Under the pieces are notes generated by a model that saw only the letters and a program-made list of their open reading frames with translations, did not search any database and had not been told where the DNA came from. Shown here piece after piece: positions 11,941-25,000 of a stretch of 64,000 nt of DNA. The DNA lies in NCBI GenBank assembly GCA_958295665.1, contig OY282559.1, positions 133,651,241-133,715,240 of the forward strand. Direction: 5' to 3'. Source of the stretch: Tipula vernalis (taxonomy: Eukaryota; Arthropoda; Insecta; Diptera; Tipulidae). Positions within the stretch are counted from its first letter, which is position 1. Every line of letters starts with the position of its first letter. The translations under genes and the position numbers were made by a program.

Positions 11941-14141
11941 TAAATAATCAGCAATCGGAAAAGGAAAACGGTGAAACATATTTTAATTTTAATTGTAGGC
12001 GAATTATACACGATCTATCTCTAATTAAATTGTAATTACGCCATAATTACGTCTCAAACTAACATCATCTTGTATAAAGTATTTAAAAAATAAAAAATAA
12101 AAAAGCAAGATTAATCGGATGTGATACGGTTCTATGGTTGAATTAGTTTTGTGCAAATTTTCTAACCTAAAAATTTTTGTATGCAACCAAAACTAAATAA
12201 GCGATGAAATTGATGGACCAAAAAACGGCATTTAATTGTTGTAGACGCCACCTATTTAGTTTGCACGGTTTATTGGGTTTGACGTGACCTAAATTTTTTG
12301 TTTTGTTAATTTGGTTGCATCCTACACACAATTTAGCAGCTTCAATCAACATTTTAATATCATGTGTAGCGTATAAATATTATATTTGTTGTTGTGTTAT
12401 TTGAATTGAATTGGATTGGCAAATATGTGAACATTTTTTTGTTTTTGTTTTGCTTTACACAAATAGTTTGTGGTGTTTTGTAATCGCAGCGTGCAAGAGA
12501 GAAATAATAATGATAGTAATAATAGCTGTATATTTATATATAAAATAATGATGGTGGTAATAGTAATTACATTAAAGTTTTTTTTTTCTTTTTTTTTTTT
12601 AGTTTTGGGGTCATGTGTATGGAATTTTAATGTGCAAGATGCAAATAATTGGTTGCAATCAGCAAATAGAGTTTCATAATGATATCGTTAGAGGCTGCGG
12701 GAAGGTAAGTAAATTAAGTTCTTTAGCTATTTACTACTTTGAGACATATCTGCAAACTTGAAACCTTGAAATCAAGATCATTAACGTCCAAATTAAATAT
12801 TTTTTTTTTTTTGTTTGATCTCAAACTAACCAAAATAAACGTTTTGTTTTATGTATTTATTATGCAAATTTTGAAAGTCCATAAATATTTTTTGGTGCCG
12901 AGTCCAAATTTATATAATTTCCAAGAGATTAGCATATATGCACAATACATTTGTACGCATTAAAATATATATAGTTTGACCGTGAAAAATACATTTCTCT
13001 AACAGCCCTGAATACTCGTGTAGCAGTAGTGCAATGCTATATAAAATGGTATGTCATTAAATATAAAAAAAAAATTCTTGCTTTTGTATAGTGTAAGTAA
13101 CCAACTATAAGTACAGTAATTTTTATTTAACTCAGCATCAAAATGATATGTTTACATACGGTTGCGTTCCTAATTGCTGTGATTTAAATTCTTGCGGTTT
13201 GAATGTAGTCTTGAGTTTTGTTTTTGCTACAAAAAATTTATTAATGATTTAATGCACGTAGTGTTTTTTGACTTATTTAACCTCTCAAAATTATCATAAG
13301 ACTGTGAAATGGGTAAGTTATTATTTAAATTGATTCTAAGAAAATTTGCTTAGCTCATCCAAAAAAAAAATGTTTTTTATGCAGAAAAGAAATCTTTAAA
13401 ATATCACAGTTGTGACCATATAAATCAAAGACCCAAATCAGTTGAGAAGCGTAAAAAGAGTAAAAACATAAAAAACCTGAGTGGGCAGTTTTTTTATACA
13501 TTTCACTTGAAAGCACATAAATTTGATCAACCATCAAATTTGTACTGGTCAAACATGCATGAGTTATTGGATTACGATTCGAATAGCGTTAACCATAATT
13601 TTTAAATTGCATGAATACTCTCGCAATTTGCAGATTTGCACGATTTTTAAATTTTGGATGTACATTTAGAGTTCTATGGATTGTACGACAGGAAACTTCG
13701 CTGTGATGAAAATTTGATCGGAATTCTCTGAAGGAAAACCGACACAGATAGTTTTCAAGATCTGAGATCAAAAAATTGATTGAACCCAATTGGATACCTC
13801 TAAGATTCTAGTAGGATGATATTTCCAGTTCAGTGCAAAAGGTAACGAGTCTTTGGATTAAGTTATAGCCCCCTAAAGAAGTTCGTCTCGGTGAGAAGCA
13901 ACACTGTTGGTTTTATAGAAGTTTTGCAGAACAGAATGAAACAATATTTTTTGTTTGTTTTTCAAACTATACAAATGTAGTTTGATTCAAATTTGATTTG
14001 ATTCAATTTTTTTTTTTTGATTTTTTGACTATTTTCCAGAAATTCGACAAGTTGGTTAAAACAATTATCAAAACGAATGAACGAATGAACAAAGACAACC
14101 ACCTTAAAAATATAGTTAGTGTTGATATAAGATTCCCTTAC
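11941..14141. other. Intron sequence, no gene supported
   Basis: AT-rich intron sequence. A minus-strand open frame at 13589-13789 includes EVSCRTIHRTLN, which faintly recalls a Tc1-type helix-turn-helix, but the rest does not support it. No other structure stands out. Confidence 0.35.
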
Positions 14142-14580
14142 TCAACCCCAACTCAATCTTTAACTCAGTATCCAATCCAATCTCCAACTCGAACTTTAAT
14201 TCAATCCCAACGCAACCTCCAATGCAACCCCAACTAATCAGCTCACTCCCCCAACTCAAGCTAACTGAGCCCCAACCGTACTTCAACTCAACCCCAGTTC
14301 GAGCGAAATCTCTGAACTCTAAACTCAATGAGTGTATGGACTCAACTCACCCTAACTTCCTACTTAACCCTCTAACCCCTCGCCCCATATTACTACTAAT
14401 CAACCACAACTCGACTCCCAACTCAACCATCAACCCCACTCTCATTTCAAGTCCAAATCAACTCTAACTCAAGCTGAACTACTAAATCAAGTTTATCTGA
14501 AAAGCTACTTGCGTTTAAGAAATTATCACAAATCAACGTAAGCTAACTCTAACTCAACCCTCACTTCAAAACCCCAAAAA
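14142..14580 (+). repeat. Degenerate CAACTC/CAACCCCAA strand-asymmetric tract
   Basis: Over about 340 bp (14142-14480), with a short continuation at 14535-14580, the plus strand is built from variants of caactc, caacccc and caatcc, with very few G residues. The minus strand, which is the sense of the host intron, is correspondingly GAGTTGGG-rich. It looks like an old hexamer-derived minisatellite. The open frames across it (13998-14467 plus, 14116-14328 minus) are artefacts of the repeat. Confidence 0.8.
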
Positions 14581-15551
14581 ATACTCATCTGAACTGCTCA
14601 CTCGAAACCTGAAAAAAATGCTTAACATGGATCGAAAAGCACATGGTGTGAATAACCACGTGTTTTTTGATCAATTCGTAGGACAGTTATTTGCTCCTCT
14701 CGACCTGTACTTCCAAAAGATTGGCGTAAAAATTCAAATAAGAAAAGTCGTTCCCGAGCTACCATGGGTAAAGACATCCAGATAGGCAAATAGACATTTT
14801 CTTTTTCTTTGCCTTTTTCGACTCGGGAATCTTCAAAATTTCGCAAAAGGTGGTTTTGCAGAGGATTTCAATAAGTTGGTCATCATGCCTACAACCGATT
14901 AACTCAACGTAGCTTTAACCGTAAAAATTAAGACAATAAGCTTCTTTTCGTAGGTCTGTAAGAAACACATTTACAAAATTGAGCCAAATATCGTTGACAC
15001 TGAACTAACTGATACTACAAGTTAAAATACAGCTCTGTCCGAACAAAACTTTGTGATGGCCTCCACTTTATGGGTTTGAGTAATCTAATTATGCTAAATT
15101 CTCGTCATAGCAACGTTCCAAATAACCTCAATTTCACCTTCCGTTTCTGCATTTGTAGTTATAGCTTAAAAAAATGATTTAAGCCAATATTTACTAAAGG
15201 TAAATTAAATGCTAAAACCAGCGGCTACTTTAGACACCAGTGTATACTTCAGACACAAGGGTGGCACTTACCTCCAAAGAGTTTACAGAAAATATTTTTA
15301 TCGAAAACTGCTTTAAATTTAATAAACTCCGTAAATTAGAATAAATTAACAAAGAACGTGTAAGCTAAAAAGCGAAATATCATCAAACTTCCGTTTTTAT
15401 ATATGAATTTGATCGTTTTGACATTGTCCTAGCCATACACCAATGTTGACATACCGAAAGGATTCTAGATTGGAAGATCTTACAATATTTCATATTTTCT
15501 ATGGAGCAGCATTATTTTAGACATAATGTAGTCCATGAAAATCTTTGAACT
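14581..15551. other. Intron sequence, no feature supported
   Basis: A frame starting at 14618 (plus) reads MDRKAHGVNNHVFFDQFVGQ before a stop near 14785, and the antisense frame is open at 14622-14846. Neither matches a family I know. The rest is featureless. Confidence 0.3.
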
Positions 15552-15800
15552 GATAAAAAACTTTCTAGTAAATACGACATTCGCTACATTTTCAAATTCT
15601 ATTACAAAAAAGGGAAGAATTCGACTCAGTCTGCTGCAGTGCAACACTTACGGCACAAAGCTGTTTGAAGCGTTTTCAATATGGAAAATTTAATGTCGAT
15701 AATGCACCTTGCTCTGGTGGAACAAATGACTGCAAAAGGTTAGTAAAATTATGGAAAATATTGAGCAAGAGCAGCAAGTAGCAGTTACGATAACAGCATA
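15552..15800 (+). pseudogene. Mariner transposase N-terminal relic
   Basis: A plus-strand frame reads SKYDIRYIFKFYYKKGKNST, matching the start of mariner transposases, where an F-x-Y/F-x-x-G-(K/R)-(N/K) helix opens the first helix-turn-helix. After a frameshift FQYGKFNVDNAPCSGG follows, the counterpart of the FxxGxFxxxDxPRSGRP linker. VKIMENIEQEQQVAVTI then corresponds to the second helix-turn-helix. Stops follow, and the catalytic domain is absent. The element is antisense to the host gene. Confidence 0.7.
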
Positions 15801-17764
15801 ATGAGCCGCATTTTTCAACATTTTATGGCACTATAGTACTCACGTGACTGAAAGAAGGCGGGAATTAAAATATTCACAAACAAAAGGTTTTTTTCGTTTA
15901 TTTTGAATGTGGTAAATAATTTGGTTTTGTTTTCCTCGTCGAAAAAAACATATTTTCTACTATTAGTTAGGAAATGAAGAATATTTCAGAACTTGTGATG
16001 AACTCTACTTATTTCAAACCAATTTATACCTACTTTATTAACAAAAAAAATTTAAACTAATTTGAAATTTCATCGATTTGAAGGCTTTATTTTATCAAAA
16101 TTCAATAATTTGCTGTTTCTTATCAAAATTAGAAATTTTTTATATGAAATACAATAGGAAAGGAAATGTCATTTTGCGTAACTCGCTCCGCGCGTTTCGT
16201 AAATATCCCACTCTTTACTGTTTTTAGATGGTAGATACGTTCCCATCGTGAAAAAGAAAGTCGTGTAAAAAGAACCGTGTAAAAGAACAGTGTAAAACAG
16301 TTTTAGGTTTATACTGTAACATAGTGTGCATTAACATAGTGCCATGAATTCAGAATTGACAGTGTATACGGGGATAATTTATTTCATAATAAATTCCAAT
16401 TTTTCAGAAAAGTTTTATCAAATTCTGTGACCGAATTTCCAAAATACAATAAGACCATACTGGCTTGATAAGAATGCGGTAAGGCAATAATTATTTTTAA
16501 TTGTGGCCTTGAAGTAGTTGAGAAATACAAAGACAAGCTCTAGAAGGGTCAGTGGTTTTCATTATTACAAACCAGCAGGAACCATTTTAAAATTTCTTCC
16601 AGCATTAGTAGGTCCTTGAATGAGCAATGTACAAAATAATTTTAAAAAGCTTAGGGATAAAATGTTAATCCAGTATAAAGATGCCATAATCTCGAAGTCG
16701 TAGGGTATGGTAGGGTCCTTGAACGGACAGAAAGATCTGATTCCAATTCAAGTTTTTCAGTTCAAATTCACTAAGTTGCAGAGCATTTCCAGGTTATTGT
16801 ATTCAATCTTTTATAGACCAACATATGTTTTTCAAATCAAATTCATTTTTAATGTATCAAGTTGAAAATTTTACAAAACTATTATTATTCGATTACTCGT
16901 AGTTTTGCATGGAAATGTCCAATTATGATCCATAACTCAAGAGTTTAATGGAATAATATTTGTATCTATCATTTTCAAATATTGAATTTCGGTTGAGTGA
17001 ACATTTTTTAAAACTTGTAAGTTCCACTGGAATATTTGGTATCGTGGTTTTCGAGTGGTGCAATTCTTTGATACTTTAAACCATAGATGGACCAAACGAG
17101 TATTTAGGACAATTTTTCAAAAAAAAAAAAAAATACAGCAATAAAGCTTCTAAAAATGTGGGCCATAAAATTTAGCACTCTGAAATGAATTTGAGTGGCA
17201 CAGCAATAGTTATTCCATCTTGCGCCATGAGGTGTTTGATTTTTTTTTTATTACTTTTATTGCCCTACTTATTTGGCTTGACCACTACTGTTTAAAAGAC
17301 CATTTAAAAAAGTTGTGAATATGCCAATTTATCCGCGGGATCTACCACACATAACCTACTGAAGCGATTAAAATGAAATTCAAAAATTGTTTTTTTAATA
17401 CTTTTATAATTGTCTGGAGATAGCTCATTTTTGCATAAAGCACTTACTCTTTTCGGTTCATTTTGAGCGAAAAAAATCGATTTCTTGTAAGAATGTAGCA
17501 GATATGCAAACCAAACTGTTTCAACGTCATAAAGTTATTTTGTTAAGAATTGGAAAAATTGATTGATGAAACCTATAAAAATATTAGGTGGAAAATAATT
17601 TCGCTGTCGATAGGAGGCGCCAGATACACTCAAACATGCTGGAAATTGCAGCCCTATTGCACTATAGTTTGTATGTTCAGGAGGTCTTAATTTAAAAATT
17701 AAAACAGAAAAAAGATTTGTGGAAATGACATAAGAAATCGCTCCAATTTTTGATTATTTTAGTA
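15801..17764. other. Intron sequence, no gene supported
   Basis: AT-rich. Around 16258-16300 the motif cgtgtaaaa is repeated about three times in tandem. No coding signal. Confidence 0.4.
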
Positions 17765-17808
17765 TATCTGACGTATTCTATACCTACTGGTATAGGATAC
17801 GTCAGATA
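17765..17808. repeat. 20-bp-arm perfect-loop palindrome
   Basis: The arm tatctgacgtattctatacc, a four-base loop tact, and the complementary arm ggtataggatacgtcagata (one mismatch). It is a strong cruciform or hairpin candidate, possibly the residue of a foldback element. Confidence 0.85.
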
Positions 17809-17879
17809 ATTGTGTGATAATTTTGTCAAATTATCTTGTTACTGGGCTTAACACTAATAAACTAACAAGTTACTGAGCA

Positions 17880-19170
17880 ATTTTCAAAAATTTCAAATAA
17901 ATCTTGAATAACGTGGAAAGTTTATTAATTCTAGGATCTTAGAGTTCTAGAATAATCTTGATAGTCATAAAAAAATTCTGATATTCCCGAAAAACTCGAA
18001 TAAAATTCTAGATTCCTGGAATAATTTTGAAATAGCAAAAAATCACTAAGCATCTTGAATAATCTGATAAATATCAGGCAGGCATCGTAAAATCTCGAAT
18101 AACCTCGAAAATATTAAATAAAGATAAATTCAAAAATCAGCTCTGTAATGGCTCTCAGTAGTATGCGTTTTTTTTTTAAGGAGAGGATGAGCCTGAACAA
18201 AGAACCAAAGAGAAGGTTGATTCTTGACTCAAGTTAAAAGTGACTAATATAGAAAATCTCGAAGAATATCGAAAAATCTACAAAACTTCGTGTCACATCT
18301 ATAGTGACCGTCAGACGAATGAAAATGTCAACGAATACTGAAATTTGTCCACTAACCGCCTTTGAGCAAATGTAACCTAATGCAAATTTCCGACAAATCA
18401 CCAACTTTAGTCAACATTTCTCGTTAGTCTAGCTGGGGCTTATTACAAATATAGATTGCAATTTCTTGAAAAATTTCATTTTCCAAGAAACCGAGCATTT
18501 TGTTTCCGAGAATTTTCTCGAGTAATCTCGGGGAATTTCGGGAATTTTTATATTTTTTAAATTACTCGAAATTTTATCAAAAAAATACTTTTATAGTATA
18601 TATTTTATTTATAATTGAGAAAATTAATGAGTTTAAAGGGAATATGGACGAGGACAATGGACGTTGATGAACGCTTAGAGTCAAAGTGCTAAGAAGCAAC
18701 CAATCACCATTGAGATAAAATTTCGAGCAAAAGTAAATCTGGATTTAACATCAAATTTTCACTATAAATAGGTCAATGTATACGGGTTAATGAACCACAA
18801 CGTTCTCTGAAAATAATCCAACACAAATAAGTAGTTGCGTTTGAGTTTCTTTGTCTTTGTTCAAAATAATTGGAAGACCTCGAATAATTTTGAAAATTGT
18901 CAATAATTTGGAATAATTTCGGTGTCAAGCAACTTTACGTGAATCTAACCGGAAAATCTGATTTAATTGCAAAATCTTAAAATCTCGGATTTCAAGAATC
19001 TCATCTAATCTAATCTCGAATTAGAGCAACCAAGTCGCGATTAAGCTAAACGCCTTAAATAATCCCACAGGATACCGAATATCTCGATGTAACATGGCCC
19101 AGCTCAAACTCAAATATAAACTCACTAAATCCGAATATCGGCCCACCTGGACCTTCGTTACATATTTAAT
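17880..19170. repeat. Degenerate TCTCGAATAATC repeat field
   Basis: Clusters of variants of tctcgaataatctcgaaaat, with spacing near 12 bp, occur at 17880-18300, 18470-18560 and 18870-19170. The same word family recurs at 36880-37130, 37790-38190, 45190-45370 and 57475-57630. It appears to be an old dispersed minisatellite or the body of an interspersed repeat. No protein is encoded. Confidence 0.55.
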
Positions 19171-22014
19171 CGCTTTTTCTATAGCAATTGTGACTTTGGG
19201 AAACGTGAGTTCGCTCGAAAGCAGGTAAAATTGAAATGAGAATGGATTACAATAGCTACAATTTGCCGTAAAATTAATTTGCTAGTGTTGATTCTAATTA
19301 GTTTGTGAAATTATTATTTTTTTCACAAAATTTATTGAGTACCTAATTTAGTCAAATTTTAAACTCACTAAAACTCGATTAATATCGGAACATTGAGAAA
19401 TTTAAGTTAATCGGTTAACCTTTACCTTATCTGGTTTTGATTTCGCTACTAGTAATGTGTGAAAATTTAAGTAAGCAGCCTGTTGCAAAAGTTTGAATTT
19501 CTTGTGTAACAAGTTGAATTTCAAGTGGAAACGGTTATGTATGGAAGTGTAAAACCTATGTATATTGAGAGGAACAAAATATTCTTTGTTCCGGAACTTC
19601 TACGCGCTGTAGCGTTTTTCCTTTTTGGTACTGTTTTCATTTTCTGTAAAACAACAATAAAATAATAAAAATTTATATAATGTTGCAATAAACCAATCCA
19701 ATTAGTTTAACCAATTTTTTGGGGCATGCTACTGTAAATAATAAAGAACAAACTAAAATCTCAATATTAGCACAGAAAGAGTTAGATCAGAGACGTATTA
19801 GAGTGATATTGCAAACCGTACCTAAACAAATATTCAGAATTTCCTTCATTTAAATTGCTTAATAGTCTGTTAATTTTGACGTAATGTAAAAAATAATTGT
19901 TTAGAATCACAGTTCATAATTGTAGCTGATAACAAATTCAAATTATTTGAAAGTTTCTAAAACTTTCGCTTCGTTTGAACGAATTACATATGCGGGGGAG
20001 TATTCCAAATTTTATATGTTTAGTAATATTATATTTACGATTTGCCTTTAGTATGACAGGTTTAGTTTCTAGTTTCTACAATGTACATATACATATTATA
20101 TCAAAATATGGGCAGAGTTCGATTAGCTTAATTTTCACAATAAATATTTTATTTTTTCTAACTGTCACATACAGTAATTTATACTTTTGAAATTTAAATT
20201 CAATTTTGTTGTTTTTGACATTTTACCAAAAATCTATTTAATTTTTCTGAAACGAATCGAACTTAATCGCTGCTTTGCGGATGTAAATATTGTTAAAATG
20301 ACTTAAGTCGAACTTAAATTCAAACTTTTCTTTAAGTAAGGGCCAAAAACACGAAAGCACGTGGTCGATGCAAAAAAAAGGCTTGGAGGCATGTCTCTTT
20401 TCTAGAGAATTAATAATCGCGGATTGGGTCATAAAACATTTAGAAAACTCTTGAGCATCTTATTTAATTTGTCACTGTGGTTTTCCGAATTGGCCCCTTA
20501 GTTTTCCTGTTATTTCATTCTGAATTGTGATCAAATTTGTCAAAATTTGACAATCAAGTGTATTCCTCAAGTTCTTGATATTCATCTTCAACACTTGTTA
20601 AATTTTTGCAACCAAAAAAGTTTCTAGAAAAATGTTCGGAACTTTCAGGAAAATTCGTTGAGTTCTTTTTGTAATATTATGTCTGTATTGTCAAAATCAT
20701 TCTGTGTTCCAAATTTGTATATTTTGAGTGGAAAGCAACCATTCCTTGTTTTTATTGTTATGTGTGTTCATTGTGGACCCAGTAGGCAGCTGTTTACTGG
20801 CCCTAAATTCGAGTTAAACATTTTTTGTCCGTTTTTTTCGGATGTGCCAACGTTCCAGTCCATTCAACGGTCGGTTATCTTTTACTGGACGGATACTTAA
20901 GTACAAAATTCGGACTTAACTTTTACAAAAAAAAACAATTCGAAACAAATTTAAAATGTTGAACTTTAAAAGACAGTAAATACATTTTAAAAGTTTTATT
21001 CGGGTTGAAAAATTAAAAAACAATTTGAAAATATTCTACTTGATAAAATTCATGACACGCATAACAGTCAAAATTAAATTCCAATGTGAGAAATGTTCAA
21101 AATGAAAGTTCATTGTGTGCATATGTAATGTGGAGTTCGATTGGGGAAAATAAATCAATTAACTGTCAAAATAGATGATTTTGGGCGGAATAAATCATTT
21201 ATTTTTTGATTTAAATCAATTTTGACAAATCGAGATTTTTCGCAAGATTTAACAAAACGAACAAACAAAAAATGTCAATCACAATTGTGACAATTTAAGA
21301 CGTCAAAAAATTCGTCGTTTTTAATCACTCTGGAATTTTTACGAATTCGTTATTTATTAATAAATATCATGCTGCTTGTGCGTACGATTGGACATCAAAA
21401 ACTTGATTTTTTTGACACTCCCAATCGAACTCGACATTAGGAATTTAAAAAAATTTTAAAATTGGATTTTTTTATTTTATCTTTCCAAATTCTAAAATGT
21501 TTAAATACCCAAAAATGAAATGTCTCCTCTTTCTTATAGTTATTTAATCTTTAGCATCTTGAGTATGTTTGATCTTTAGCAATTTGAGGTTTAAGAAAAT
21601 GGCTTAGGGCCGTAAATAGTATTTAAATTATCACAGCAAGTAAAGCCCTTTTGCTTATTAGTTTTTTTAGTGAATGTCTTATGGATTGTAAATTGCTACT
21701 AGAACCGTAACATTGTTTTAATTAATTATAGGCCTATAAAAATAAATCGCAGAGTATCGAACGAAAATACAACTGAGGAGTTAAAATCAGTTCGAAAAAT
21801 GAAGTTTTTCATCGGATATTGGCAACACATGACCTGAACATCTGAAGTTTAAAGCTACTAAGTTGCGTCTTAACCCGCAGGTTTTGTCACATATTAAGAT
21901 GTCGAGCACTGCTACTTAAAAATTTAAGAACACCACGGAGCTTTATTCCCTTTGTATTAATTGTATTCCTTTATTATTGTACCAAGGAAAAATAAGAAAC
22001 TGTTATTCCAGTTT
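19171..22014. other. Intron sequence, no gene supported
   Basis: AT-rich. Open frames at 19975-20190 and 20658-20900 (plus) and 20238-20432 (minus) have no recognisable domains. Confidence 0.4.
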
Positions 22015-22046
22015 TGGGGTGGGGGGGGGGCAGGGGTGGGGGGAAA
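22015..22046 (+). repeat. G-run, candidate G-quadruplex
   Basis: Four G blocks (4, 10, 4 and 6 G) separated by T, CA and T sit in otherwise AT-rich intron. It satisfies the usual G3+ with short-loop pattern on the plus strand, which is the template strand of the host gene. Confidence 0.8.
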
Positions 22047-25000
22047 TAAGGTCCACTTAATAAGGTCCAATAATTAGGAAATAAGACCCGTGGCGCCAGT
22101 TTAGTTAAATTTTCGCTAGTGTGTTGTAATTCTGAAAAATGAAAAATTTAATTTTAATGAAACCCGTAAAGAAGAATTTTAGCATTTTAAATTTCCCAAA
22201 TTAAACGAGAAAATTAAATTTTAAATGTTTTCATTCTAACGAAATGAGTGAAATGCTAAATTTTATTTGAATTAAAAAATTGAAATTACGATTGAATATT
22301 GAAATTTTAGATTTTATAAAATTGGGGCAATTTTTTCTTGGTGCAATTCTTAGTTTTAAAATTTCAGTTAGGTTGCGATTCTACTCGACGAACTCGTAAA
22401 ATTATTTTTAATACTTAGGTCCAAAAAACAAATCATGGTCTTGTTTGAGAAATTTGATTTCTTACGAAAATAAGTTTGTTATAAAATTCGCATTGTGTCA
22501 TTTAAATTAGGATTTTGGAGAATAGTTTATTGGATGAAGAGAGAATAGTTTATTTAGAATTTTGATGCTGACTTTGTCAAATTAATTTGCTCAAAATTGC
22601 GTGTATTTCGCATTTTACCTGATTGAAATAAAATGTAACACTAATTTCAGTATTAGGCTGCCTAAATGAACCGTTACCTACATTTTTTTTTAAATTTAGC
22701 AGATCTTCATGAAACAGGTGCGAAACTCGTCAAGTCCCAAACTTGAAATTACTTTGATCGTAAGAAGTTAGTGCAATACGATGTTTTTCATAGCAGCCGC
22801 CTAGGTTTTATAGAACGAATATTTGTCATTTATTATTTGGCGTAATAAATTCTATATGAGAGCTGTTTGTAGATGATAAGGAAACCCCCAAAGGATTTCA
22901 AAAGATTCTGTTTCTTCTGGTGCTAAGTTTGATTTCGATCATCAATTCAGGGCAATCAAAAATTAATCCACATATTCTCACTTTTCTGAATGGAAATAGG
23001 AAGAAGTTGGAAGAAATTAATTCAGGCAGTCGATTTTGATTCTAAGTGCTCCCAGCTATTGGTATCATCATTCTGAGGTAAGATAAAGAATTTTGGTTGT
23101 TTTTCACCTACTTTTTGGAAACAGTTACGGCAAATAAACAGTGATGATAAACCATTTCAACGACGTGACCGTATTACGATCTCTCAGTAGAATAGGGGAG
23201 AGAATTATCTGAAGAAAAAGCAATAAATGTCTCGCCAATGCTCTTTATATATTGCACTTTAGTTATTTGCTCCTAATTACACGCATATCATGTTTCCCTC
23301 AGCACGAAACGAAAGCCAGTAGGCATTTTTTTTTGTTCACGATACCATTAGCTGAGGAAAACACGCTAACGTAGAAACTATTCCACAGTATGCCAAGTTC
23401 AACGTGAAATACGTCGTTTCAACTCTTGTGAATTTTTATATTGAGGCAGCCCTATAACGAAATGCCAAAAATTTTGTATGGCGAAATAAATTCAATTTTC
23501 AATGATTCTTAATTCACGAGTGGAATTAATTCGGTCCCCCCAAGAAACCTACGAAATCTTAAGGTTCCTTTTGAGGCTTGTTACTATTTATGTCTACAGA
23601 AATAAACTTCCCATATTGTGAAATGAAAATATTCTTCATCGAAATTTGTGGAAAATTGAATTAAATAATCATTTCATGTTCTGGTGGTTGCTTGATTTAA
23701 CTCTCAACTCTGAAATAGAAATCGCAAAATTGATTAAAGCCAACAAGTTCGTTTTGCAACACATCAAACACCATGTAATATTCCTAGCATAGTGACTCGC
23801 TGGACTTACCAAAGTATAATAGTAAGCCACTAATAAGTATTTTTAAAAGTTAAGCCATATGTATTTAGTTAGCCTGTAAGAGATTATACCTTTCCACCAA
23901 CTGAAAAAACTTACTTAATCCTTAATTAGAGGATACTGCTGGAGAAAAAAAATTCTCTGAGACCCATAAAATAATCTCGTTTCACTTAATGAAATAATTG
24001 TTTCGAAATTCGAGTATGGAAACTGACCCTAGGCTAAGTATGATCTGAATATAATAATTACCTGCACCTGAGTTTGGAAGGAATAGTATTTTGTTTACTC
24101 GTGTGTGTGTCACCGCTTCATATTCCGAATTTTTAATGACGCAAAATTTCAAATAGTTACTTCATTGTTCGTAAAAGTCTTAAATTTTCAAAAATTTTTT
24201 TGGTATAGGCATAAAATTTAATGTTTTTTTTTGTTTTTAACGAACTAATACGAAAATGATCTACATTCGACGCTGAAATTAAATTTTGTGGAATTCTGAT
24301 ATTACAAATTCAAACTTGAATAATTTCAAGACATTTCAAAATTAGAATTATTAAAACTCAAGCATTCAATTTAACAAAATAAAATTCTAAGCCGAGATTT
24401 TTCATTTCAAAATTCAATAATAAATAATTTGATTGAGACAGCGTATATTGCCTCATTTGACAATAAATTTGACTAAGCGCGGCGGATATGTCATGATATT
24501 CTCTTAAAACCTCATTTGAATTAATTATTCATGATTCAACACTAAAGTTTATTTTGGTTATTCTCATATTTTAGAACCATTGAAAAATGTTAAAGGCCAA
24601 GAACGCTGCGCAAAAAAATCATCTGGAAATATCCGAAGCGTCACGTATTTTAATTTTGTACAAGAAAACTGTTTATTGTTATATGGTTGCTTTAATGCAT
24701 TTGTTTTTCTTTTACGATTAATCAGAAACTAAAGTTTCCAGAATCGAACCCTTAAAATTTTTCAAAACAAAAATGAATGTTAACTTCTCAGAAATGACAA
24801 AATATAATTAAAAAACACTTTGGTTGGTAACAGGTAATCAAATGTTTAGTTTTCGTCACTTGTTTTATTTTTTATAGACATCGTCTGTCTTATTCAACAT
24901 TTAAGACATTGTTGACCGGTAATTTTACACAGAACCTATGTCATGTCACCAGCTATTATTTTGTAATTGAATATGGTAGTAAAGTGATGGATTTTTAGGA

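Noticed and set aside
13589..13789. Possible Tc1-like helix-turn-helix on the minus strand
   Set aside because: EVSCRTIHRTLN is suggestive, but neighbouring residues do not fit the family and no catalytic motif follows.
14622..14846. Minus-strand open frame with balanced composition
   Set aside because: No recognisable motif, and the opposite strand is equally open.
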